Below, piece after piece: positions 1 through 8,320 of a DNA stretch of 64,000 nucleotides. The position numbers and the translations under genes were made by a program. Below the pieces are notes generated by a model. That model was given only the letters and a program-made list of their open reading frames with translations. It had not been told where the DNA came from and ran no database searches. Location of the stretch: contig NZ_CP060084.1 in NCBI RefSeq assembly GCF_014211975.1, positions 3,359,001 to 3,423,000 on the forward strand. Direction: 5' to 3'. The stretch is from Teredinibacter haidensis (lineage in GTDB: Bacteria; Pseudomonadota; Gammaproteobacteria; Pseudomonadales; Cellvibrionaceae). Each line of letters opens with the position of its first letter. Position 1 is the first letter of the stretch.

Positions 1-377
1 GCTTCCGCGTGTTTATGTCCAACCTCACCTTGCCAGCGCTCGATAACGCGGGCTCTGCCGCAGGCCGTTACAGCAGCAACCTGCCTTACGGCTCTACCTT
101 GCTGCAGGCCGCCGTTTCCAGTAACTGCGTTGGTGGAACACAGCTAACCAATGCGCCACGCAAAGTCGTGCTGGCGAGTAAAAATCCGGTTACCAAAGAA
201 TTCCAGATTATCGAACGTTCCATTGAAGAGCTTATGCGATCCCCCCATCGCGAGGATATAAATCCTTACCTAATGCCCAACGACGCACTGGCCTGCTACG
301 ACTCCGATATCAGCAACCTGCGCGATTTCGCCCGCAGTCTTGGCGATATCATCGGCCCAATGAAACTCTTCTTCTAA
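1..377 (+). CDS. Polysaccharide export protein (Wza-like), C-terminal part only
   Basis: The reading frame is open from the window edge (first whole codon at base 3), so this is the 3' end of a gene that starts outside. About 125 residues are visible, including the stretches KVVLASKNPVTKEFQIIERS and INPYLMPNDALACYDSD, which resemble the C-terminal part of outer-membrane polysaccharide export proteins of the Wza/SLBB type. Such proteins form the outer-membrane channel for capsule or exopolysaccharide. It lies 23 bases before a Wzz/GumC-like gene on the same strand, which fits an export operon. The N-terminal signal peptide and poly_export domain cannot be seen, so the assignment rests on the C-terminus and on context. 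Confidence 0.6.
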   Translation, partial: FRVFMSNLTLPALDNAGSAAGRYSSNLPYGSTLLQAAVSSNCVGGTQLTNAPRKVVLASKNPVTKEFQIIERSIEELMRSPHREDINPYLMPNDALACYDSDISNLRDFARSLGDIIGPMKLFF

Positions 378-400
378 ACGGATAGAACAGGCTTACCGTT

Positions 401-1792
401 ATGAATACGCTCCCCGTCCCCGTTACCTCCCGCGACCAGTTTCGCCGCGCGGTTTGGCGTATGCGCAGCTTCCGCTACGTTTGGGTTACGCTGCTGGCTA
501 TGGTTGCCATCGCCGGCATGGTGGTGCTTTATCTATCGCGGCCACCGGTATTCGCCAGTGCGCTCAGCGTGGTATTGCCGGGATCCGGTAGCTCCAGCAG
601 CTTTAATATCGAAAACGTGGGTACCGCCAGCCAGTCTACTCGCACCCCCTTTTCCAGCATGGCGTTTAACCCTCTGGTGAATTACAAAGAGATCTTTAAA
701 AGCCGCGAAGTACTCAACAGCGCAGCAGATCGCTTAGGCACAAGCTACGAAGCCCTCAACTCACCGAGAGTAGAGCTGCGTGAGCGCACCTCCATTATTT
801 ACCTGCACGTGGATGGCGGTTCGCCGGAGCGCGCTCAGGAATACGGATGGGCGCTATACGATGCTTTTCAGGAGGCGCTGGACAAGCTGCGTGAAGATGA
901 AATGTTTCGCCGCGATAACAGTATTCGCTCTGCTCTCGATCAGTACCGCAACCGTCTAAACCAAACCCGCAACGCTATCGTGGAGTTTCAACAGCGCTCC
1001 CTGCTCGTGTCTCAGCAACAGGTCGCCCAGTTGATGAACACCATTACGCTTGTGAACGAAAAGAAAATGACCGCACAATCCAGCGCCCGCAATACCGAAG
1101 ACTTTGTTCGGCAATTGGGCCTGGATCTAGGTATTTCACCCGCATTGGCCGGGCAGGCTTTCCGTCTGCAGAGTGACCCGGAGTTTCGCGGCTATTTGAA
1201 GGCGCTGGATGCCAGCGCCATGAAAGTTGCGGAATACTCTTCCCTGTGGGGCGGCAACCACCCGAAAGTGGTTAGCCAGAATCTGCGTTATGAAGGCGCA
1301 AAACAATCGCTTAAATTGCGTAGTGCCAAACTGGTGGGCTCCCAGGCCGCCGATATTCTGCATTCAATGGATCTGCAAGCCAGCATCCATCGGGCAGAAC
1401 TGTTTGCCTCGCTTATGGACAATTACGCCAGACTCCAGGGCGTAGAGGCCGAAATTAATGAAATGGACATTATCGAAGCCAAACTAAAAGACCAGCTAAA
1501 AGTGTTTACCCGCGAATCGGCGGAGCTTGAGCGACTTGAGCGTGAACACCAACTGGCAGAAGCGGTATTTACCTCCGCAGCGGCAAAACTGGAGGCCGGT
1601 AAATCCGATATTTTTGCCTCTTACCCAGCCGTGCAATTGCTCTCGGTTCCCTCTAAACCCGCTTCACCCAAAAGCCCCAATACCGCCATTGCTGTCGCCG
1701 TAGGTGTCATGGCAATGATATTCGTTATCTTTGGATTATTTACCGCATGGCACAGACAATATTTAATCGGCTTACTGCTGAAGAACAGTTAG
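401..1792 (+). CDS. Wzz/GumC-like polysaccharide chain-length or co-polymerase protein
   Basis: A 463-residue inner-membrane protein with the classic polysaccharide co-polymerase layout. There is a transmembrane segment near residues 25-46, a long periplasmic part rich in heptad-like helices (about 160-400), and a second transmembrane segment near 428-450 preceded by a proline-rich stretch (PSKPASPKSPNT). No Walker-type tyrosine kinase domain follows, so it is the kinase-less GumC/Wzz kind. The family controls chain length and couples polymerisation to the Wza exporter. It sits between the Wza-like gene and a Wzy-like membrane protein, whose start overlaps its last 46 bases. Function class is confident; the polymer is unknown. 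Confidence 0.8.
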   Translation: MNTLPVPVTSRDQFRRAVWRMRSFRYVWVTLLAMVAIAGMVVLYLSRPPVFASALSVVLPGSGSSSSFNIENVGTASQSTRTPFSSMAFNPLVNYKEIFKSREVLNSAADRLGTSYEALNSPRVELRERTSIIYLHVDGGSPERAQEYGWALYDAFQEALDKLREDEMFRRDNSIRSALDQYRNRLNQTRNAIVEFQQRSLLVSQQQVAQLMNTITLVNEKKMTAQSSARNTEDFVRQLGLDLGISPALAGQAFRLQSDPEFRGYLKALDASAMKVAEYSSLWGGNHPKVVSQNLRYEGAKQSLKLRSAKLVGSQAADILHSMDLQASIHRAELFASLMDNYARLQGVEAEINEMDIIEAKLKDQLKVFTRESAELERLEREHQLAEAVFTSAAAKLEAGKSDIFASYPAVQLLSVPSKPASPKSPNTAIAVAVGVMAMIFVIFGLFTAWHRQYLIGLLLKNS

Positions 1793-3039
1793 TGTTCTAC
1801 GGCTTGGCAATGAGCTACCCGGTCTATCTGCTGGGCGGACTCTACGTACTTGGCTCGGTAATAGGCTGGGCGATTCTCGCGGTGTTTGCGCTCAAGGTTT
1901 ATCTATTGGGTCGGCAAAAATTCCCCATCAACCCTCTGCTATTGGTGTCTCCTGTGGTTTGGCTTTGGATACTGGCCATGCTGGTGATGCTGGTGGCTTT
2001 AATCAGCGCGCATATCGACCGCCAACTGGGCACCGGATCGACGATTAAATCGTCCATTGGTTGGGCCAAGGGCTGGGCTCTGCTGGCACTGTTCCCGCTG
2101 CTGGGCAGTATGATCTCTATTCGTCCGCAGGTGCTGGTAAGAGGCGTTTGCATCGCTGCCGCCAGCGCCATCCCCTTCGGCCTGTTAGGCGTACTGGCCT
2201 ACATCGGCGGGCTGCACGGAGACCTGTTTGTCTCGCCACTTAAAGCCATTGGAGGGCCAGAAGAGGTGTTTATCATCCGTCTGTTTGGTATGAACCCCGA
2301 AACCGGTATGGCGCGCTGGCAGTTTATCGGGCCATGGGCTCCAGCCGCCGGCCTGCTCAGCTGTATCTACCTGGTGCTGTGCTTACAGGAAACCGACTCC
2401 CGCTGGCGCGCCCTGGGAGTGACGGGTGCACTAACGATGTGTCTGCTGAGTCAGTCCCGTGCCGGCTGGGCCATTTTTATGGCGATCGTTCCCATCATGA
2501 TCGCCCTCGGCTCACTCAGGCACCCACTCGCCTGGATCGGCCTGGGGATTACCTTACCGGCGCTGATACTGCTTGGTGAGCCGGTGTACCAATGGGTAAT
2601 GGAATCCTACACCCAGGTAAAGGAAAGCCGACCCGGCTCCACGCGCGTGCGCGGGACACTGGCTCGTCTGGCTCTGCAGCGCTGGGAGAATGAAGCGCCT
2701 ATCTGGGGCCATGGTGTGGTCGAGCGCGGCCCTAAAATTGTTGAACACATGCCCATAGGCACACACCACTCTTGGTACGGCCTGCTGTTTGTAAAGGGGA
2801 TTGTCGGCATGTTCGCACTCGCACTGCCGCTTGCATTCACCACCCTACACCTGCTTTTTGCCGCGCAAAAATCCAAGACTGCGCTCACCGCACTTGGTAT
2901 CTGCGTGATTATGATCAGCTATAGCTTCTTCGAAAACCTGGAAATACTGGCCTACGTTTACTGGCCTGCCCTGCTCTGGATTGGTATTAGTTTGAAACCT
3001 GCCACACCGGAAAAAACAACATTACGAGGTAACTTATGA
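1747..3039 (+). CDS. O-antigen ligase/polymerase-like (Wzy/WaaL) membrane protein
   Basis: A 430-residue polytopic membrane protein with about ten hydrophobic segments and a larger loop near residues 280-340 containing TRVRGTLARLALQRWENEAP and GTHHSWYGLLFVKG. This arrangement is typical of the Wzy_C/O-antigen ligase superfamily, which polymerises or ligates undecaprenyl-linked glycans at the periplasmic face. It overlaps the co-polymerase gene by 46 bases and the next gene by 4 bases (ATGA), so the operon is translationally coupled. A later ATG at 1810 is an alternative start. Polymerase is favoured over ligase because of the neighbouring Wzz-like and Wza-like genes; that is inference from context. 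Confidence 0.7.
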   Translation: MAQTIFNRLTAEEQLVFYGLAMSYPVYLLGGLYVLGSVIGWAILAVFALKVYLLGRQKFPINPLLLVSPVVWLWILAMLVMLVALISAHIDRQLGTGSTIKSSIGWAKGWALLALFPLLGSMISIRPQVLVRGVCIAAASAIPFGLLGVLAYIGGLHGDLFVSPLKAIGGPEEVFIIRLFGMNPETGMARWQFIGPWAPAAGLLSCIYLVLCLQETDSRWRALGVTGALTMCLLSQSRAGWAIFMAIVPIMIALGSLRHPLAWIGLGITLPALILLGEPVYQWVMESYTQVKESRPGSTRVRGTLARLALQRWENEAPIWGHGVVERGPKIVEHMPIGTHHSWYGLLFVKGIVGMFALALPLAFTTLHLLFAAQKSKTALTALGICVIMISYSFFENLEILAYVYWPALLWIGISLKPATPEKTTLRGNL

Positions 3040-4121
3040 CTCAGCGCGCGTTTCTATGTGGCTACTACGGCATGAAAAATTCCGGCGACGATGCACTGCT
3101 GCTGGCAACGGCCTGGGGTGCAAAAAAATTTCTGGGGAATTCACGTTTCGCTATCAACTCGCCCGTTGATTTAAGCATTCCAGGCCTCGGTGAATTTCCC
3201 CCCAGCCTTAAACCTGAGCAAAGCTTTCGCGGCGAAAACCGTCTGCGACAATACAGGGCTTCGCTCGCATCTAACCGGGTTATTTTTGGCGGCGGTTCGG
3301 TACTGCATAACGCTCACGATATTGGAATTAAACGGCATATGATCAAACTGAGCGGCCGCAAGAAAGCACTCGCACTCGGCATTGGCATTGGCCCTTTTCG
3401 CAACAAAGAAGCAGAAAATGCCTGCGCAAAACTTCTAGACGAATGTGCCTTCGTCGGTGTCCGCGACCGGGAAAGTCTGGATATCGCAAACAGCATTGCC
3501 CCCGCTGCCAACGTAGAGCTGACTTTCGATCTGGCGCCGCTGTTGCTGGCACACAATTTTTATCCGCTGCCCGCCTCACAGAGAGAAGGTATTGCCGTAT
3601 GCCTGTGCCCAAATGAGCGTTTTAGTGGAAACCTGATGGCCGAACAAAACCGGCTAAAAGCACTGGCAGCTTCACTGCTGAAAATTCATCGACAAACCGG
3701 CAAGCGTATTACCCTGCTCGACTTTAACGGCCACCCAACATTGGGGGATACACAAGTCCACCAGGAACTCCTGCAACAATTACCGTCGGGGGTTGTGGCA
3801 GAGCATATTCACTACAACCCCAATCCATTAACCGTCGTGCACACACTATCGCGCTTCGAACTGGTTATTGGTATGCGCCTGCACGCCGCTATTTTGGCTT
3901 TTATTGTCGATACACCGGTAATCTCGCTCAACTATCACAGCAAGTGCTACGGCTGGTGTAAACAAATCGGTATGGCAGAGAATTTGCAATTTAATTCTTC
4001 ACATATCGATCCCGAACGTTTAACCGCTTCTGTCATACAGGGGCTCGACAAAGGCTTTCCCAAGCCAGTATTAAATCGCAAAGACGCCTTCGATCTGGCG
4101 CTAAATAACTGGAGATGTTGA
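3036..4121 (+). CDS. Polysaccharide pyruvyl transferase family protein
   Basis: A 361-residue protein of the WcaK/CsaB polysaccharide pyruvyl transferase family, which adds ketal-linked pyruvate from phosphoenolpyruvate to sugars of exported glycans. Visible family features are the N-terminal GYYGMKNSGDDALL, the FGGGSVLHN glycine motif near residue 88, and the C-terminal stretch VIGMRLHAAILAFIVDTPVI followed by a conserved-looking LNYHSKC. It shares a 4-base start/stop overlap with the upstream polymerase gene, and the glycosyltransferase gene follows after one base. It probably makes the exopolysaccharide acidic. The acceptor sugar cannot be read from sequence. Confidence 0.82.
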   Translation: MTQRAFLCGYYGMKNSGDDALLLATAWGAKKFLGNSRFAINSPVDLSIPGLGEFPPSLKPEQSFRGENRLRQYRASLASNRVIFGGGSVLHNAHDIGIKRHMIKLSGRKKALALGIGIGPFRNKEAENACAKLLDECAFVGVRDRESLDIANSIAPAANVELTFDLAPLLLAHNFYPLPASQREGIAVCLCPNERFSGNLMAEQNRLKALAASLLKIHRQTGKRITLLDFNGHPTLGDTQVHQELLQQLPSGVVAEHIHYNPNPLTVVHTLSRFELVIGMRLHAAILAFIVDTPVISLNYHSKCYGWCKQIGMAENLQFNSSHIDPERLTASVIQGLDKGFPKPVLNRKDAFDLALNNWRC

Positions 4122-4122
4122 G

Positions 4123-5085
4123 ATGAATAAGACACTAGCGAGCATTTCATTGGTCATTCCGCTATACAACAAGGCCAACCATATTCTGCACACACTGGAA
4201 TCAGTACTGAACCAAAGCGAGCCGGTACTTGAAATTATTATTGTCAACGATGGCTCTACCGATCGCGGCGAGAAAATCGTTCAAGCCGCTATTGAAAACC
4301 AGCCCCAGCATTCTCAGGTACGGTTAATTAACCAGAAAAACGGCGGTGTTTCACGCGCGAGAAATACCGGCATCGCCGCAGCAAGAGGGACTCACGTGGC
4401 CTTTATGGATGCCGACGACTACTGGCTACCGGGCGCAACAGCAGAGTTTTATAAGTTAATCCAAATGTTTCCCCATGCGCGAGCACAGGCGACTAATTAT
4501 ATAAAGGTCGAGGGCGAGCACACCATCCAGCCTAAAATACGCTTTGCGCAGCAGATGGAAGGCCCCTGCTTGCTCGACCATTACTTTTCTATTTGCGCTC
4601 GCGGCGACCTGCCTTTTTTCTCGTCATCTATTTGTGCAGAAAAATCGCTACTGCAGGAGGTGGGCGGCTTCCCCGTGGGCGAAGCCATGGGCGAAGATCA
4701 GGATGTATGGTCGAAAATTGCCTTGCAAACCGATATTGCCTACAGCCCGAAACAACTCGCTGCATACGTGTTAGATTCAGACAACCGCGCCTGCAAACGC
4801 CTGACAACCACCGAGGAATGTCCCTTTAGTAAACGCCTGCACAGGGCGGTTCAACAGGGAGATATTCCTCAACCGTTATCCGCGCCGGTACTTACCTACA
4901 CCGCCACCCACTTACTCTACCTGGCCGCCGATTTAATTCGCAGCGGAGAGCTGGAACCTGCAAGAACACTGCTCAACGATTCCCGCTGCGCACTGCTGCC
5001 GCTGAAGCGCTCGCGTCTTCTTTTACACATGAGAGTAAAGCAGCTGACGCAATGGCTACCCCCCTCACTACAACCTCATTGCTAG
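4123..5085 (+). CDS. Glycosyltransferase family 2
   Basis: A 320-residue GT-A fold glycosyltransferase. The N-terminus reads ISLVIPLYNKANHILHTLES, followed by IIIVNDGSTDRG for nucleotide-sugar binding, NGGVSRARNTGI, and the metal-binding DADDYW near residue 103. GEDQDVWSKIA near residue 190 fits the acceptor-side acidic motif. It has no transmembrane segment, so it should add a sugar to a lipid-linked repeat unit on the cytoplasmic face. It is the last gene before a strong terminator, and so closes the exopolysaccharide operon. Donor and acceptor sugars are unknown. Confidence 0.85.
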   Translation: MNKTLASISLVIPLYNKANHILHTLESVLNQSEPVLEIIIVNDGSTDRGEKIVQAAIENQPQHSQVRLINQKNGGVSRARNTGIAAARGTHVAFMDADDYWLPGATAEFYKLIQMFPHARAQATNYIKVEGEHTIQPKIRFAQQMEGPCLLDHYFSICARGDLPFFSSSICAEKSLLQEVGGFPVGEAMGEDQDVWSKIALQTDIAYSPKQLAAYVLDSDNRACKRLTTTEECPFSKRLHRAVQQGDIPQPLSAPVLTYTATHLLYLAADLIRSGELEPARTLLNDSRCALLPLKRSRLLLHMRVKQLTQWLPPSLQPHC

Positions 5086-5110
5086 CCAGTACAAAACGCA
5101 GGGAAAAACG

Positions 5111-5131
5111 GGCACGAAAGTGCCTTTTTTT
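5111..5131 (+). terminator. Rho-independent terminator after the exopolysaccharide operon
   Basis: A GGCAC / GTGCC stem with a GAAA tetraloop is followed by seven T residues. It lies 25 bases after the glycosyltransferase stop codon. Confidence 0.8.
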
Positions 5132-5257
5132 ATTTTGTTAAAACCGGCATCCACATTTTTTATTTTGCGAATCATTTTTCAAAACGCGCACTAGCCCCAT
5201 CGCCATCCACACCATTTGCCCATCCTAACGCCTTAATTTAAAACCATTTTTTTAGTC

Positions 5258-5274
5258 TGGCACGAAACTGGTAA
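5258..5274 (+). promoter_or_regulatory. Possible sigma-54-like element upstream of the LruC-CBM2 gene
   Basis: TGGCACG is present and matches the -24 element of sigma-54 promoters, but the -12 half (TGGTA) departs from TTGCW at two positions. It lies about 45 bases before the ATG. Offered only as a candidate. Confidence 0.2.
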
Positions 5275-5318
5275 TAGCTTAAGAAGCCTTCCCTCATACA
5301 CGCATAAAAGGTTTCATT

Positions 5319-7289
5319 ATGTTCACCAAGGAAATGAAAATTTTGCTTTTTGCCATCGGTTGTATTTTTACAATACAAAATGCAAAAGCCGTAAATCTAC
5401 AAGACGGTCAATATATCTGGGAGTTTCACTCCGGTATGCCCTGGCCTGGTGGTTACAACCAAAACACCGGAAAACCCAAAAAACTGATCTATGCCCGCGA
5501 TCAATACCCAGACAGCTTTTTTGACCGCATCGCCAATTCTCTGCCGGAATCAACAGTTAACGAAGCGTTTCTTACCGGAGATAACGGCGCAAATATTACC
5601 CTGCAGGAAGACAGTGAGATTTTCATTACCTTTCTGCACGAAGGTGCCGGTTATCAAAACGCCTTCGGCTTCTTCACCTTCGACAGTGCAAGCCCACCCA
5701 CTGCCGTCGATCAGATCGGTGAAACGATTGTGTTTCCCAACCTCTCGTTTCCGCATCTGGCCACGGGCCACCGATTAAGCCTCGGACACTTCAGTGCAGG
5801 TACCACCATCGGATTTTTCCTGGCTGCCAACGCTTTCTGGTACGACACCGGCGTTAAACCCTGGGAATCCCCGTTTTACTATTCCCTTCAAGACCTGAAC
5901 CCAGACCCAACCGATAAGCTGCGTCAGCACAACGTGCTGCTCTACGACCAGGTAGTAGACGAGGTTGTTATTGGCTTCGAAGACTTACCGCGCTCCTGGG
6001 GAGATAACGATTTTAACGATGCGGTTTTTTCCGTAAAAGCCGCCTCACCGACCGCTATCGACACAGCGAATCTCGCGACCATGCCCAGTGCCGATGACAG
6101 CGATGCCGACGGTGTGGCCGATTGGGAAGACGAGTTCCCCAACGATTACCGCCGCGCCTTCAGCGCCTTTTACCCTTCCGCTAACGATTGGGTCACCCTC
6201 GCCTACGAAGATAACTGGCCCCATATGGGCGACTACGATATGAACGACCTGGTGGTTCGCGAACGCCTGCAAACTACCTACAACGCCGATGGCAGTATTA
6301 GCGGCTTTATCCTCGACGGCTTTATCGATGCCCGCGGCGCGGCGCAACACAATGGTTTTGCCTTACGTCTTATGGGGATGAGCCCGGATATTATTGCCCA
6401 GGGCAGCGTTACCATCGATGGCCAATCATTCGAACGCAGCCCGGAGCAATGGCAGTCAGAAGCGGTGCTGGTGCTCTGGCAGGACAGCCACGTGCACACC
6501 CAAACCGGTGAGTCCGACAGCTGCTCTCATTTCAACACCAAAAAAGAATGCGCCACCTTCGACCCGGTTCCATTCCGCCTGGATATTCATTTTGCCTACG
6601 CACCGGCCAACCTGAATCACTCGGAACTGGACTTCTTTATTTTCAAAACCGACTACCGTGGCCGCGAAATTCACTTCGCCAACTACCCACCAACCGATTT
6701 ATTCGACGCAAGCCAATTCGGTCGTTACGAGGACACATCCTCCCCCGAAACCGGCCGCTATTTTAAGAACAGCACCAACCTACCCTGGGCATTAAAAGTG
6801 AACACCAACTGGTGCTACCCACGCGAATATATCGATGTGGTGTGGGCATATCCCGAGTACGAGCAGTGGGTGGAAAGCTCGGGTGGACTCGCCGTTGACT
6901 GGTTTCACCGCTCAGACCGCGATACCCACTTCTACTGCAGAGCAGATAACACGTTCAAACCCCTGGTAGCAGAAATTCCCGTCTCCAAAGCCGACCAACT
7001 GTCCTGCGAGATTACTTTTTTCAACCCGTGGAATAACGGCTACCAACTGGATCTTGCGGTAAACAATACCAGCTCTACGAATGTCGACGGCTGGCAGGTA
7101 ACCCTGCAATTTGAAGAGGCTCCCGAGATCATTAATAGCTGGAGTTCATCGTTGGTAACCAATGGCACCACGGTCACCGCCAGCAACCTGGACTGGAACA
7201 GCAGTATCGCACCGGCAGGCTCAGTGTCCTTCGGCTTCGAGGGCTTGTCTGATGGCACGCTCACACAACCCACATGCACCGTAAATTAA
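5319..7289 (+). CDS. Secreted LruC/DUF4114-type protein with C-terminal CBM2
   Basis: A 656-residue exported protein. Residues 1-24 are a signal peptide ending AKA. A beta-rich region at about 95-240 ends in IGFEDLPRSWGDNDFNDAVF, the DUF4114-type motif. Residues 258-275 (SADDSDADGVADWEDEFPND) look like a calcium-binding thrombospondin-3-type loop. The LruC-type region follows, with YEDNWPHMGDYDMNDLVV at about 296-314 and running to about residue 545. Residues 561-656 look like a family 2 carbohydrate-binding module: SCEITF at the start, FNPWNNGY, VDGWQV, SWSSS, LDWNSS, FGFEG and a closing cysteine in PTCTVN, with the usual exposed tryptophans. A cellulose- or chitin-targeted LruC protein is unusual. 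Its role is unknown; adhesion or surface anchoring to cell wall is inference. Confidence 0.72.
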   Translation: MFTKEMKILLFAIGCIFTIQNAKAVNLQDGQYIWEFHSGMPWPGGYNQNTGKPKKLIYARDQYPDSFFDRIANSLPESTVNEAFLTGDNGANITLQEDSEIFITFLHEGAGYQNAFGFFTFDSASPPTAVDQIGETIVFPNLSFPHLATGHRLSLGHFSAGTTIGFFLAANAFWYDTGVKPWESPFYYSLQDLNPDPTDKLRQHNVLLYDQVVDEVVIGFEDLPRSWGDNDFNDAVFSVKAASPTAIDTANLATMPSADDSDADGVADWEDEFPNDYRRAFSAFYPSANDWVTLAYEDNWPHMGDYDMNDLVVRERLQTTYNADGSISGFILDGFIDARGAAQHNGFALRLMGMSPDIIAQGSVTIDGQSFERSPEQWQSEAVLVLWQDSHVHTQTGESDSCSHFNTKKECATFDPVPFRLDIHFAYAPANLNHSELDFFIFKTDYRGREIHFANYPPTDLFDASQFGRYEDTSSPETGRYFKNSTNLPWALKVNTNWCYPREYIDVVWAYPEYEQWVESSGGLAVDWFHRSDRDTHFYCRADNTFKPLVAEIPVSKADQLSCEITFFNPWNNGYQLDLAVNNTSSTNVDGWQVTLQFEEAPEIINSWSSSLVTNGTTVTASNLDWNSSIAPAGSVSFGFEGLSDGTLTQPTCTVN

Positions 7290-7315
7290 TGGCTTTAATA
7301 CAGCAGGTATCCACC

Positions 7316-7891
7316 ATGGCTTTTCAAAAAATACTTTGTCCACTTATGGCCGCTGCGCTACTCACTCTAACGGCCTGCGGTGGAGGCGGAGCCAGCCCTA
7401 CCTCGGCAACGGCAACGAATACAACAGTAAGCTCGTCCAGCTCATTATCCAGCAACGCTGTCGATCCCACACCGCCCCCCGCACCGACGGCGAGCCCGGT
7501 AAGCTATTCACCAGACGAGGCCTTACTGGACGCCGGTGCCGCAGACTCAACCAAGCTGTATATTGAAGAAAGTTTCAATTTTGATCAGCACATCAACCTG
7601 CATTTGGACGTGCAAGCGATAAGCGCAGAGGGTGTTCCAATGGCCAATAAACGCGTGAAGATTACATCCATCAACGCAGCCATTAGCTCTTGGGACGATA
7701 GCCGGCTCAGCGAGAGAGCTTTGCTCGCAATCGGCAGTACCGATGCCAACGGATATTTTGTTAACACTCTTCAGATCCCCGCCAGCGTGCAAAAAATATT
7801 GCTCGAAGTGAATGTGATCGGAATACAAAATAAAGTGATATTGGCGATTGGTCTAGGCCAGGAAATGTCCATTTCACATATTTTTCATTAG
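7316..7891 (+). CDS. Small outer-membrane lipoprotein, unknown function
   Basis: The preferred start is the ATG at 7316, which gives a clean lipoprotein signal (lipobox LTAC, cysteine 21, then four glycines). A longer frame from 7274 would overlap the upstream gene and spoil the signal. The 191-residue product has a low-complexity Thr/Ser/Pro linker to about residue 70 and a compact domain from about 80 to 191 containing LHLDVQAISAEGVPMANKRV and STDANGYFVNTLQIP. The second part resembles a carboxypeptidase-regulatory-like or transthyretin-like beta-sandwich. It starts 26 bases after the LruC-CBM2 gene and ends at a terminator, so the two are probably cotranscribed and may work together. No function is recognised. 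Confidence 0.65.
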   Translation: MAFQKILCPLMAAALLTLTACGGGGASPTSATATNTTVSSSSSLSSNAVDPTPPPAPTASPVSYSPDEALLDAGAADSTKLYIEESFNFDQHINLHLDVQAISAEGVPMANKRVKITSINAAISSWDDSRLSERALLAIGSTDANGYFVNTLQIPASVQKILLEVNVIGIQNKVILAIGLGQEMSISHIFH

Positions 7892-7914
7892 GCACTCGAC
7901 ACGTTTTATTGACA

Positions 7915-7947
7915 CAGGCCAATCAATAAATTGGCCTGCTTTTTTTC
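7915..7947 (+). terminator. Rho-independent terminator
   Basis: A perfect 9-base stem (CAGGCCAAT / ATTGGCCTG) with a 6-base loop is followed by C and a run of eight T residues. It ends the LruC-CBM2/lipoprotein operon. Confidence 0.88.
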
Positions 7948-8320
7948 CAACACTAAAAACAAATCCGGTAGTTCAATAAACAATTGCTACACGATATTAC
8001 ACAGCTTTACCGAAAAAATTCACCCACCGTCGCCACACTTTATATCGCAAAAAGCCCTTAAATTAAGCCTCTATCCTCGCGGCTTATCCCAATTGAAAAA
8101 CCAACCTGTTTTTTTCATAGCGCAGAAAATCTCAATAACTTCCACACGACATTCTTGCCATTTATGAAGCCGCACATCGACGAATGAGGCCTGCACCACA
8201 ACTCCGCCATCCTATTTACATTAGCATTGGTCGGCAGCTTTGCTGGACGCTGCTTATGCTGTTTACCTCCACCATGCGAGAACAGACCCTTAAAAAATAA
8301 CGGATAATATCAGGTGATTT
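7948..8320. other. Intergenic region upstream of the CBM10-beta-helix gene
   Basis: No credible gene is seen. The short open frame at 7931-8167 has no family features and begins inside the terminator. The last bases contain a TCAGGTG ribosome-binding site before the ATG at 8321. A promoter must lie here but I cannot place it firmly. Confidence 0.5.

Noticed and set aside
8229..8246. Possible sigma-54 promoter (TGGTCGG...TTTGCT) before the CBM10-beta-helix gene
   Set aside because: The spacing is one base too long and the -24 half is poor.
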